Shown here: positions 57,076 through 64,000 of the stretch, piece by piece
How the letters are laid out: each line of letters starts with the position of its first letter
Numbering within the stretch: position 1 is the stretch's first letter
DNA from: Arcticibacter eurypsychrophilus
GTDB taxonomy: Bacteria; Bacteroidota; Bacteroidia; Sphingobacteriales; Sphingobacteriaceae
NCBI RefSeq assembly: GCF_001730525.1
Contig: NZ_MDFN01000021.1
Location: forward strand, 1 to 64,000
Direction: 5' to 3'
DNA length: 64,000 nt
Translations under genes and position numbers: made by a program
Notes under the pieces: model-generated
Seen by the model: the letters and a program-made list of their open reading frames with translations, nothing else
Database searches by the model: none
Told to the model about the DNA's origin: nothing

Positions 57076-57118
57076 CATTATTATAAGTTTTTCTTGAAGC
57101 AGATGCCCTAGCTGTGTG

Positions 57119-57126
57119 CAAATGTA
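57119..57126 (-). promoter_or_regulatory. Promoter -7 element of pst operon
   Basis: TACATTTG on the minus strand matches TAnnTTTG; the start would be near 57114, with a leader of about 40 bases. No good -33 TTTG was found at the usual spacing, which fits an activated promoter. No Pho box could be identified. Confidence 0.5.
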
Positions 57127-57305
57127 CTTAGAATACATGGAAGGTAGATGCCGAAACAGGTATACAACGCCCATACCATTTTAAATTGAACAGTTAATTA
57201 AAAAAACTTCATTATAATCCGCTTAATATCAGCTGAAGCAAAACACTAAGGATAATAAATTAACCTAAATTTAACATAAACTTCATATTGAGAATAGGTT
57301 CCAAT

Positions 57306-58391
57306 TTATGCTACTGCTTGTTTTCCAAACTTTTTAAGCATAAACAAATGTGAGCGGAGCGCAGAAATAAAGGTTTTGCTTTCAATATAAGGTAGATTGA
57401 ATTCTTTTGCGGTCTGTTTAACGATAGCGGAAATAGGTCCATAATGAATATGGCATACTTTAGGGAATAGATGATGTTCAATCTGCCGGTTCAATCCACC
57501 CAAAAAGAAAGCAGCTACTTTACTATTTGTGGCAAAATTAGCAGTCGTGCGCATCTGATGTTCAGCCCAGGCTTCTTCCATATTGCCGCTAGCATCCGGA
57601 ACAGGGAATAAAGTACCCTCAACCACATGTGCCAGCTGGAAAACCAATCCCATAGTTAAGCCCTCAGCAAGATGAAGTGCTAAAAAGCCAATAACAAATT
57701 GCCACCAGGTCACATCCAGCACAATCAGTGGCAAGATGATAAACATGAAATAATAGGCAGCCTTATAAAAGAAAAGGTTGAAATATTCTATTTTAGGATG
57801 AGTCATTACGTGTTCCCCTATTTTCCCCTGGAAGAACTTCTTATAGTCCTTTCTGAACACCCATGATATGGAAGCCAGGCTGTATAAAGGAAGTGCATAA
57901 TAATGCTGAAACCGTTGGATGCTGTTCACTTCTTCTTCCTCGGAAATACGTATAAGTCCGGGTGCTACCTCTATATCCTCATCGTGTCCCGGTATATTGG
58001 TGTACGTGTGATGCACAATATTATGGGTAATACTCCATACATATGGGTTGGCACCTACAAAATTAAACATAAAGCTAAAAACTTTATTTACCGTTTTATT
58101 GCCTGAAAATGATCCATGGATAGCATCATGGCAGATATTGAATCCTACAAAAGCACAACAAACTCCTAAAAGCACACAAAGTAGAAGCATGACCAGCGGA
58201 CTGAAAATATTTAAGATAATTAGCAAATAGAGTGTGATGTAACCAGTAAGAAAAACAAACGTTTTAAACCACATGGCACTATTTCCATTTCGGCTGATTT
58301 TGTTTTCTTTGAAATAGCTATCAACCCTTTTGCGTACAGTAGAAAGAAATGGAGATTTTGAGTTACTGGAGAACTTTAATTTTTGATTCAT
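57306..58391 (-). CDS. Front-end-type fatty acid desaturase
   Basis: 361-residue membrane di-iron desaturase. The three histidine boxes are HDAIH (88-92), HNIVHH (123-128) and QIEHH (303-307). The Gln in the third box is typical of acyl-lipid front-end (delta-5/6-like) or linoleoyl-CoA desaturases. About four transmembrane helices frame the boxes. No cytochrome b5 domain is present, so electrons would come from a separate donor. The natural product is probably a membrane fatty acid adjusted for fluidity; the exact bond position cannot be inferred. The region upstream holds no other gene. Confidence 0.9.
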   Translation of the reverse strand: MNQKLKFSSNSKSPFLSTVRKRVDSYFKENKISRNGNSAMWFKTFVFLTGYITLYLLIILNIFSPLVMLLLCVLLGVCCAFVGFNICHDAIHGSFSGNKTVNKVFSFMFNFVGANPYVWSITHNIVHHTYTNIPGHDEDIEVAPGLIRISEEEEVNSIQRFQHYYALPLYSLASISWVFRKDYKKFFQGKIGEHVMTHPKIEYFNLFFYKAAYYFMFIILPLIVLDVTWWQFVIGFLALHLAEGLTMGLVFQLAHVVEGTLFPVPDASGNMEEAWAEHQMRTTANFATNSKVAAFFLGGLNRQIEHHLFPKVCHIHYGPISAIVKQTAKEFNLPYIESKTFISALRSHLFMLKKFGKQAVA

Positions 58392-58730
58392 TCGATTTTT
58401 AATGTTTGCTAAATTTTGCTAACAAACCAGATGTTTCAAAAAAAATCAGGTGTCTGCCTTAAATAGATGGAGCGAATATACGTATTGCTTTATACGTACC
58501 AGTTGAGTTAAAATGAATAGCATCTATAATTAGGCTATTTTGAAATTATTAACGCTAAGCCTTTTTAATTATTATGACAAAAATGTAAATTATTTATTAA
58601 ACAAATGCGAATTGTTGTGTAATTAAAATTAAATATAAACACATCTATGTCTGTTGCTTAACATGCCTATACCAGTTAGGAGTCAAGTAGGATAGCTGAT
58701 CGAGCATTGCAGCTTCTTTCATGCTTTAGT

Positions 58731-58807
58731 GTTGCTTGGTTGCTCGTCTAAAGTCGAACGACCAAGCGTGCACCAAGCTTGCATCAACGAGCAAGCAGCG
58801 AAGCAAC
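58731..58807. repeat. Imperfect inverted repeat with short direct repeats
   Basis: Arms gttgcttggttgctcgt (58731-58747) and acgagcaagcagcgaagcaac (58787-58807) pair imperfectly, with an 8-bp perfect core (ttgctcgt/acgagcaa). The loop holds two 11-base near-identical units, accaagcgtgc and accaagcttgc (58761-58782). Function unknown. Confidence 0.5.
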
Positions 58808-58872
58808 AGTCCAGCCATTATACAGCATTCTCCTAAATAGGTCGTTCCTGGTATTTAAATTATAGCAAAAAA

Positions 58873-58908
58873 AATCCCCCTTACCACTATTATGCTGTAA
58901 GGGGGATT
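58873..58908 (-). terminator. Terminator of DUF4914 gene
   Basis: Perfect 12-bp stem aatcccccttac / gtaagggggatt with a 12-base loop, followed on the minus strand by a run of eight T. Confidence 0.88.
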
Positions 58909-58946
58909 AAATTATCTCTATATGGAAACCCATATTTAGCTATTAA

Positions 58947-60854
58947 TTAAGCTATAGGTGTTTCTGTAATTTTACTTTCTAAAGGATATTGAATCAAATC
59001 AATATAGTCTGTAAGTGTACCATCATTTAAACAAGTTTCAATGATCTTTCTTCCTAAAGGATGTAAGTCGGGAACTAAATATTGATTTAAAGTCTCTTTG
59101 AAGAAATCAGTCAAAAGTTTAGCACCTGCATCATAACCTTCAATACCATTATCTTTTTGTAACTCAACCTGTAAAAAATGTTTAGGGATTACCTGACCAT
59201 CGATCTTCAAAGACTCAAGTGCATAACCTAATAGTGGAGATCTAGCAGGAACCATCGGTTCTTTTTTGAAACTTACATTACCTCTTAGTGAAATGTATTC
59301 CCTTGCAATCCATTGTCCCATGAACCCAACTTCGTAAGCACCAATATGTTGATTAGGAATTAGAATATAACGGGTTAATGGAGTGTTCAGGATTTGCTCT
59401 AACAACAAGTTGGCTTGATCAACGCGACGTCCGGTACAAAATGGCCAGTAAGAACCTACGCCCTCACTAATCATACCTTCAGCACTTACGATACTTGGGT
59501 TAGCATGTCCACGTGGAGCAACAAGTCTCCAGATCCAAGCCAAAGCAGGAGGTAAAACGTGGAAGATTCCAATAATACCATAATTAGGATTTTCCCGTGT
59601 ACTAGGAGGACATCTTATTCCAAAGCTACGGATATCCACTTCAACTGGTTCATCAACAGTATTTGGAACAAATTTCCTTGGTAAGATTACTCTTGGATTA
59701 GTACAAGGTTTTCCAGGTGCATCCAGTGTATGTTCCCAAATTAAACAGGTAGCATCAGGTTTTCCATCTATGTTAAAAAACACCAATGGTTCCTTAGGAT
59801 GTATGGTTGCACGCTCTATGGCAGGGTCAGTACCATATTGGGTAATGTGATTGATCCGTAAGAACCAGCCATGTTCAGCATCTTTTATTACGAGCTTCTT
59901 TCCGTTTTGAAAACTTGGAAGAGCAATTGCCATATCATCAGTAACAGGTTGTAGTTCGGATGAGTCTTTAATGTCCAGGTAATATTTCTCGTTACTTTTA
60001 ATGTTAGTACCCAGTAGTACTCTGCCATCTTGTTCTCTTTGTATGGCACCTGTCATTTCACTTTTCCCGCTTCCACTAGCACCTTCGTGCATGATCGTGA
60101 ATACGTTTTCATAGGGTGTGGTGATTTTTACAGCAGAGGCATGAAGTGTTGTCCATCCCTCCTCTTCGCCTATATCAAGCAATACGGCATAGATGCCTTT
60201 TTTAGCACTTGGTCCGGGATATAGATTGTATGCAAACATTTCATGCATTTTATCTAACCTGTTATGAACAACTACTTGTTTTCCATTAAAGTGCGTATGT
60301 CTAAATGGTGGTGCAAGATAAATAACTGCACGTGGAGTGAAATCCTGAGGTATTTTACTTCTTGGTATAAATCCCTGTAAATCTGCTAAACCTGCAGCAA
60401 AGAAACCTGCATTAGCCGGAGCAACAAGTAAAGATGGATAGCCTGTTTCATCGCCGCCTGACATAAAAGGAACAATGATTAGTTCGTCCTGTTCTTCGAG
60501 CCAATCGAAAGTCGCCTTACGTAAATCTGTGAACTCAGTGCCGTATTTATCTATAAATTTGGGTTTATCAGTGGGTCTGTGGTCCGCAATTACCATGCAA
60601 TCAGGATCTCTTCTTCGCAGGTATGGATCAGCATAATTAACTGATATTCCATTTTTGCAACGAATTACTGTAGCTTCCACAACTCGACCAATGCCAGGAG
60701 TATTGTATGCAACTTCAAAAGTATTTCCTTCAATTCTTCCTAGAGATAAATCACTAAGGTCCTCTCTGCTTTCTGCAAGGATAACTTCTTTGTTTTCCAC
60801 AATCCGCTCGAGCTCTGGGGGTAGAATAAACTTTTTAAATAAGGATTTTTCCAT
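58947..60854 (-). CDS. DUF4914 protein, HprK/PEPCK-like P-loop
   Basis: 635-residue cytoplasmic protein of the DUF4914 family, function unknown. A P-loop of the HprK/PEPCK type is visible: EGASGSGKSEMTGAI near residue 265, preceded by TTLHASAVKI as in HprK-like kinases. Other conserved stretches are ADPYLRRRDPDCMVIADHRP, FMSGGDETGYPSLLVAP, GFIPRSKIPQDF, SVGSYWPF-like EGVGSYWPFCTGRR and FMGQWIAREYISLRGN. The fold suggests phosphoryl transfer using a nucleotide. ATG 60854 was chosen over a GTG at 60866. It is divergent from the SpmAB-like gene and has a distinctive operator/promoter at 60897-60941. Confidence 0.85.
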   Translation of the reverse strand: MEKSLFKKFILPPELERIVENKEVILAESREDLSDLSLGRIEGNTFEVAYNTPGIGRVVEATVIRCKNGISVNYADPYLRRRDPDCMVIADHRPTDKPKFIDKYGTEFTDLRKATFDWLEEQDELIIVPFMSGGDETGYPSLLVAPANAGFFAAGLADLQGFIPRSKIPQDFTPRAVIYLAPPFRHTHFNGKQVVVHNRLDKMHEMFAYNLYPGPSAKKGIYAVLLDIGEEEGWTTLHASAVKITTPYENVFTIMHEGASGSGKSEMTGAIQREQDGRVLLGTNIKSNEKYYLDIKDSSELQPVTDDMAIALPSFQNGKKLVIKDAEHGWFLRINHITQYGTDPAIERATIHPKEPLVFFNIDGKPDATCLIWEHTLDAPGKPCTNPRVILPRKFVPNTVDEPVEVDIRSFGIRCPPSTRENPNYGIIGIFHVLPPALAWIWRLVAPRGHANPSIVSAEGMISEGVGSYWPFCTGRRVDQANLLLEQILNTPLTRYILIPNQHIGAYEVGFMGQWIAREYISLRGNVSFKKEPMVPARSPLLGYALESLKIDGQVIPKHFLQVELQKDNGIEGYDAGAKLLTDFFKETLNQYLVPDLHPLGRKIIETCLNDGTLTDYIDLIQYPLESKITETPIA

Positions 60855-61202
60855 ATGCTTTATCACAGGTTACTTAAACCACCATGATATATAATACAAG
60901 TGTAACTATACTTTGCTGTTTAGCAAATGACGCAGGTCATTATTTAATGTAATATCAATGAGAAACTGCATTATTTTTAATAAATATTGCAATAGACCTA
61001 GCTCTTATATTACAAACATTTTAAATATTTGCTCTGTTAAGAAATAGGAATCTATTGTTCGTGGGGACTTTTTATTTAAAATTTATTTGATAATTGAATT
61101 TCTTTTAATTTGTAGGCTTTTAAGTAAAAGCATGACAATATTTAATGGAATGATTGGAAATTTAGTAGATTTAACCGTTTAAAGCGTGAATTTTTATTTT
61201 AT
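60855..61202. other. Divergent regulatory region
   Basis: 348 bases separating DUF4914 from the SpmAB-like gene. It contains the palindrome/promoter listed separately; the part nearest the SpmAB-like gene is AT-rich with no clear consensus promoter. Confidence 0.55.
60897..60941 (-). promoter_or_regulatory. DUF4914 promoter with TGAC-N4-GTCA operator
   Basis: On the minus strand a perfect 16-base inverted repeat AATGAC-CTGC-GTCATT (60926-60941) runs into TTTG (60924-60927), followed after exactly 19 bases by TACACTTG (60897-60904), one mismatch from TAnnTTTG. The palindrome is centred about 41 bases before the expected start, the class II position for Crp/Fnr-type activators. The regulator is not known. 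Confidence 0.65.
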
Positions 61203-62435
61203 ATGGCTCTCAATTACGTTTGGATTGCTTTTTTTATAATATCTTTTATTGTTGCACTGATTAAAATGATATTCTTTGGGGATACGACAGTTTTTACTCT
61301 CGTAATGAATGGAATGTTTGATAGTGCAAAAACAGGTGCTGAGATTTCGATAGGACTTATTGGGATCATGTCTTTTTGGCTTGGAATTCTTAAAATTGGT
61401 GAACGAGCAGGCATGATCAGCAAGTTTGCCAAAGCAGCAAGTCCTTTTTTTAGTAAGTTATTTCCGGGAATTCCCAAAGGTCACCCTGCTTCAGGATCGG
61501 TAATAATGAATTTTTCAGCAAACATGCTGGGATTGGATAATGCGGCTACACCGATGGGACTAAAGGCAATGAAAGAGCTTCAGGAGCTTAACCCCGATAA
61601 GGATACTGCAAGTGATGCTCAAATCATGTTTCTAGTGTTGAATACAGCAGGATTAACTATTATACCCACTTCAGTCATTGCACTAAGGATGGCAAATGGT
61701 GCGGCTAATCCGGCGGACATATTTATTCCCTCTCTTATAGGTACGTTTATTTCATTTGTTTCAGGAATGATTGCAGTGGCTATATATCAAAAAATAAACC
61801 TTTTTAAGCTTCCTATTTTAACTTTTATCGGCGGGTTTATTGCCTTAATGGCGGGATTATACTTTTGGCTTGGAGGCATGCCTCCAGCATTAATTCAAAC
61901 GTATACGAGCCTGTTAGGAGGCATTGTCATCTTTTCTATTATCGCTTTATTTATAGGATATGGAGCGATTAAAAAGATTAATGTATATGAATCTTTTATT
62001 GATGGTGCGAAAGAGGGATTTACAACATCGGTGATGATCATTCCTTTTTTAATTGCTATTCTGGTTGCTATCAGTGCGTTCAGGTCTACAGGGTGTATGG
62101 ATTATCTGGTCAACAGTATTGGTACTGTTGTAGCAGCTTGTGGTTTGGATACTGCTTTTGTTCCTGCCCTTCCTGTAGGAATCATGAAATCATTGAGTGG
62201 CAGTGGTGCCCGTGGTCTTATGGTAGATGTGATGACTACATATGGTCCGGATTCATTTCAAGGACGCCTGGCTAGTATTATTCAGGGCTCTACTGAAACT
62301 ACTTTTTATGTTCTTGCCGTATACTTTGGATCTGTGGACATTAAAAGGCCCAGATATGCGCTTGCATGTGGATTGATTGCCGATTTAGTAGGACTTATAG
62401 CCGCTATAATAATCGGCTATATATTTTTTAAATAG
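61203..62435 (+). CDS. Nucleoside recognition (SpmA/SpmB-like) membrane protein
   Basis: 410-residue membrane protein with two Gate/nucleoside-recognition domains, equivalent to Bacillus SpmA and SpmB fused in one chain. First half: GLIGIMSFWLGILKIGERAGM and NMLGLDNAATPMGLKAMKELQ. Second half: FIDGAKEGFTTSVMIIPFLIAILVAISAFR and GIMKSLSGSGARGLMVDVM, GSTETTFYVLAVYFGSVDIK. About ten helices. In non-sporulating bacteria such proteins are putative transporters of unknown substrate. mgsA follows after 27 bases on the same strand. Confidence 0.88.
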   Translation: MALNYVWIAFFIISFIVALIKMIFFGDTTVFTLVMNGMFDSAKTGAEISIGLIGIMSFWLGILKIGERAGMISKFAKAASPFFSKLFPGIPKGHPASGSVIMNFSANMLGLDNAATPMGLKAMKELQELNPDKDTASDAQIMFLVLNTAGLTIIPTSVIALRMANGAANPADIFIPSLIGTFISFVSGMIAVAIYQKINLFKLPILTFIGGFIALMAGLYFWLGGMPPALIQTYTSLLGGIVIFSIIALFIGYGAIKKINVYESFIDGAKEGFTTSVMIIPFLIAILVAISAFRSTGCMDYLVNSIGTVVAACGLDTAFVPALPVGIMKSLSGSGARGLMVDVMTTYGPDSFQGRLASIIQGSTETTFYVLAVYFGSVDIKRPRYALACGLIADLVGLIAAIIIGYIFFK

Positions 62436-62462
62436 ACCTTACTCATATAAATAGATTAAATT

Positions 62463-62852
62463 ATGTCTCAAAAAACGATTGCTCTTATTGCTCATGATGG
62501 TAAAAAGGATGAAATGGTAGCTTTTGTTACAGCATATCATGATATTTTAAAACCAATGAACCTGTTTGCTACTGGAACTACGGGATCAAGAATTCAGGCA
62601 ACTGGATTAGATGTGACCCGAAAATTAAGCGGTCCGGCTGGTGGTGATGCTCAGATTGCAGCTATGGCTGCGGAAGGGAAATTGCATGCTATTATTTTTT
62701 TCAGAGACCCTTTAGGTATGCATCCACATGAGCCTGATATTCAAATGTTATTACGGGTTTGTGATGTACATAACGTTCCTTTGGCTACAAATCCGGCTTC
62801 AGCCCGATACCTTCTTCTTGGGATTATTGAAGAGAAAGAAAGCACACTTTAA
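62463..62852 (+). CDS. mgsA: Methylglyoxal synthase
   Basis: 129-residue enzyme that converts dihydroxyacetone phosphate to methylglyoxal and phosphate, a glycolytic bypass used under sugar-phosphate stress. Phosphate-binding and catalytic positions are [13 protein letters not shown] (Asp12), [22 protein letters not shown] with catalytic Asp62, [15 protein letters not shown] with Asp82 and His89, and [11 protein letters not shown]. The sequence fits the family closely. It likely forms a hexamer. It sits behind the SpmAB-like gene. Confidence 0.95.
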   Translation: MSQKTIALIAHDGKKDEMVAFVTAYHDILKPMNLFATGTTGSRIQATGLDVTRKLSGPAGGDAQIAAMAAEGKLHAIIFFRDPLGMHPHEPDIQMLLRVCDVHNVPLATNPASARYLLLGIIEEKESTL

Positions 62853-62873
62853 GGTGTGTATTAAATACTTAAA

Positions 62874-64000
62874 ATGAAAAAACTAGTTATAATGAGTTTT
62901 ATTTTGGCATCTAATGCTACTATTGCTCAAGAGCGAATGACTCCTGAATTGTTGTGGAGTTTAGGAAGGGTATCTGGTGAATTGGTATCAGATAACGGTG
63001 AAAGTGTCATTTATGGGGTAACTCATTTTGATATGGAGGAAAATAAAAGCAATAAAAAATTATATCGTATTCCTTTTTCTGGTGGACCTGCTGTTGAATT
63101 AAATACAGAAGATGGTGCCAAAAGTGTGATCGCTGTAGATGATGTATCTGGAAAAATAACGTATTTGGATAAAGGGCAAATTTGGGTGATGAACAGTGAT
63201 GGTAGCTCAAAATCTCAGCTTACCAATTCTGAATCAGAGTTGAACAACCTCAGGATCTCTCCGGATGGCAAACATATCTTATTTTCAAAAGAAGTTTTGA
63301 TTTCTAAAGTCCACAGTCCTGACCGTTATCCTGAACTGAAAAAGTCGAACGCTTACGTTTTTGACGATTTAAATTACAGGCACTGGGATACTTGGGAAGA
63401 TGGTAAGTACCAGCATATTTTCGTTGCTGACTATGCTGACGGTAAAATAGGTACTCCTCTTGATATTATGCCAAATGAGCCTTATGATTGTCCTCAAATG
63501 CCTTTTGGTGGATCTGAAGATGCAATATGGAGTCCGGATAGCAAGTCGATTGTTTATGTATCGAAAAAGAAAGCGGGTAAGGAATATGCGGTAAGTACGA
63601 ATACTGATTTATATGTTTATTCTATTTCGGCTGGTAATACTGTGAATTTGACCCCGAATTTAAAGGGATATGATACTAGTCCGGAATTTAATAAAGATGG
63701 TTCCAGGATAAGCTGGCTGAGTATGTCGGAAGATGGGAATGAATCGGATAAAAATGATCTTCTTGTTTATGATTTCAAAAGTAAAAGCACTGTTAATCTG
63801 ACCAAGGATTGGGACGGTACGGTTGCTTCTTTCAAATGGGATTTAAAGGGAACAAAAATCTATTTTTTAGCCGCGATAAAGGGCACAGAACAGTTATTTG
63901 AAATAAGTCAGGTTACTGCAGCCTCGGCAAAGTCGTTAAAACAAGTAACGAAGGGGCAATTTGATATCACTTCAATCATCGGTCAATCTGCTAATCAGTT
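62874..64000 (+). CDS. S9-family peptidase, N-terminal part (runs off window)
   Basis: Open frame from ATG 62874 to the window end with no stop, so the 3' part is missing. A signal peptide (ending near TIAQ, residue 19) is followed by WD40-like beta-propeller repeats of the DPP/acylaminoacyl-peptidase type: LRISPDGKHILFSKE, AIWSPDSKSIVYVSKK, SPEFNKDGSRISWLSM and SFKWDLKGTKIYFLAA. The catalytic alpha/beta-hydrolase domain must lie beyond 64000. It is probably a periplasmic oligopeptidase. It starts 21 bases after mgsA. Confidence 0.85.
   Translation, partial: MKKLVIMSFILASNATIAQERMTPELLWSLGRVSGELVSDNGESVIYGVTHFDMEENKSNKKLYRIPFSGGPAVELNTEDGAKSVIAVDDVSGKITYLDKGQIWVMNSDGSSKSQLTNSESELNNLRISPDGKHILFSKEVLISKVHSPDRYPELKKSNAYVFDDLNYRHWDTWEDGKYQHIFVADYADGKIGTPLDIMPNEPYDCPQMPFGGSEDAIWSPDSKSIVYVSKKKAGKEYAVSTNTDLYVYSISAGNTVNLTPNLKGYDTSPEFNKDGSRISWLSMSEDGNESDKNDLLVYDFKSKSTVNLTKDWDGTVASFKWDLKGTKIYFLAAIKGTEQLFEISQVTAASAKSLKQVTKGQFDITSIIGQSANQ

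Larger units (their letters stand above)
58392..58946. other. Long intergenic region
   Basis: No supported gene in 555 bases. It contains a GC-richer structured stretch (58731-58807) and the terminator of the DUF4914 gene (58873-58908). The left part is AT-rich and carries the desaturase upstream region. Confidence 0.5.

Noticed and set aside
62093-63210. Short frames overlapping the SpmAB-like gene and the S9 peptidase
   Set aside because: They overlap well-supported genes in other frames and show no family features.
1-64000. CRISPR array, prophage, integrative element or secondary-metabolite cluster
   Set aside because: No regularly spaced repeats, phage structural genes, integrase or biosynthetic cluster were seen. 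fabF and the desaturase are isolated housekeeping-type genes, and the tRNA-Ser is not followed by an integrase or a duplicated tRNA end.

Overview
The window looks like a chromosomal segment of a Bacteroidota bacterium, most likely a Sphingobacteriaceae member close to Pedobacter. The evidence is AT-rich DNA, TonB-dependent receptors with N-terminal carboxypeptidase-regulatory-like domains, a receptor plus DUF4249 lipoprotein pair, DUF2911, DUF4442 and DUF4914 families, few Shine-Dalgarno sequences, and promoters of the TTTG-N19-TAnnTTTG type. The exact genus is inferred. Many apparent upstream starts were TTG or GTG codons; I moved those to the next ATG where the family fold or signal peptide begins.

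Layout. 1-7.8 kb: lipoprotein, two TPR proteins co-transcribed behind gyrA, hemF, a DUF2911 protein. 7.9-14.5 kb: DUF4442, an AlbA_2-domain protein, a lone receiver domain, surE, a lipid-kinase-like protein, pnp, rpsO, a thioesterase. 14.8-19.3 kb: cell-envelope cluster (ddl, PASTA protein, mltG, thioesterase, BrkB-family membrane protein) and tRNA-Ser(UGA). 20-25.6 kb: FtsX/MacB-type permease, then a scar of three joined fragments (IS4-type transposase N-terminus, reversed group II intron reverse transcriptase fragment, hybrid histidine kinase lacking its sensor), then a secreted methyltransferase. 25.9-30.9 kb: TonB receptor with DUF4249 lipoprotein, DinB protein, metallo-beta-lactamase-fold hydrolase. 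31-38.3 kb: six-gene membrane complex related to complex I and group 4 hydrogenases. 38.3-41.4 kb: thiamine salvage operon (thiM, thiE, thiD, tenA) with a TPP riboswitch. 41.4-50.1 kb: large hybrid kinase, Crp/Fnr regulator, DUF1080 lipoprotein, SF1 helicase, fabF. 50.2-58.4 kb: outer-membrane barrel receptor, pstSCAB-phoU, fatty-acid desaturase. 58.9-64 kb: DUF4914 protein divergent from a SpmA/SpmB-type membrane protein, mgsA and a truncated S9 peptidase.

The most notable system is the 31-38.3 kb complex. Its membrane subunits keep the charged residues used for ion translocation. Its large subunit has lost all four [NiFe] cysteines (replaced by Ala, Asn, Ser, Asn). Its NuoB-like subunit has lost three of the four ligands of the N2-type cluster but carries a fused ferredoxin domain with one apparent [4Fe-4S] site. 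It resembles the hydrogenase-related (Ehr) complexes but appears further stripped of cofactors. A second point of interest is the DUF4914 promoter, where a TGAC-N4-GTCA palindrome overlaps the -33 element at about -41, the class II position for Crp/Fnr activators.
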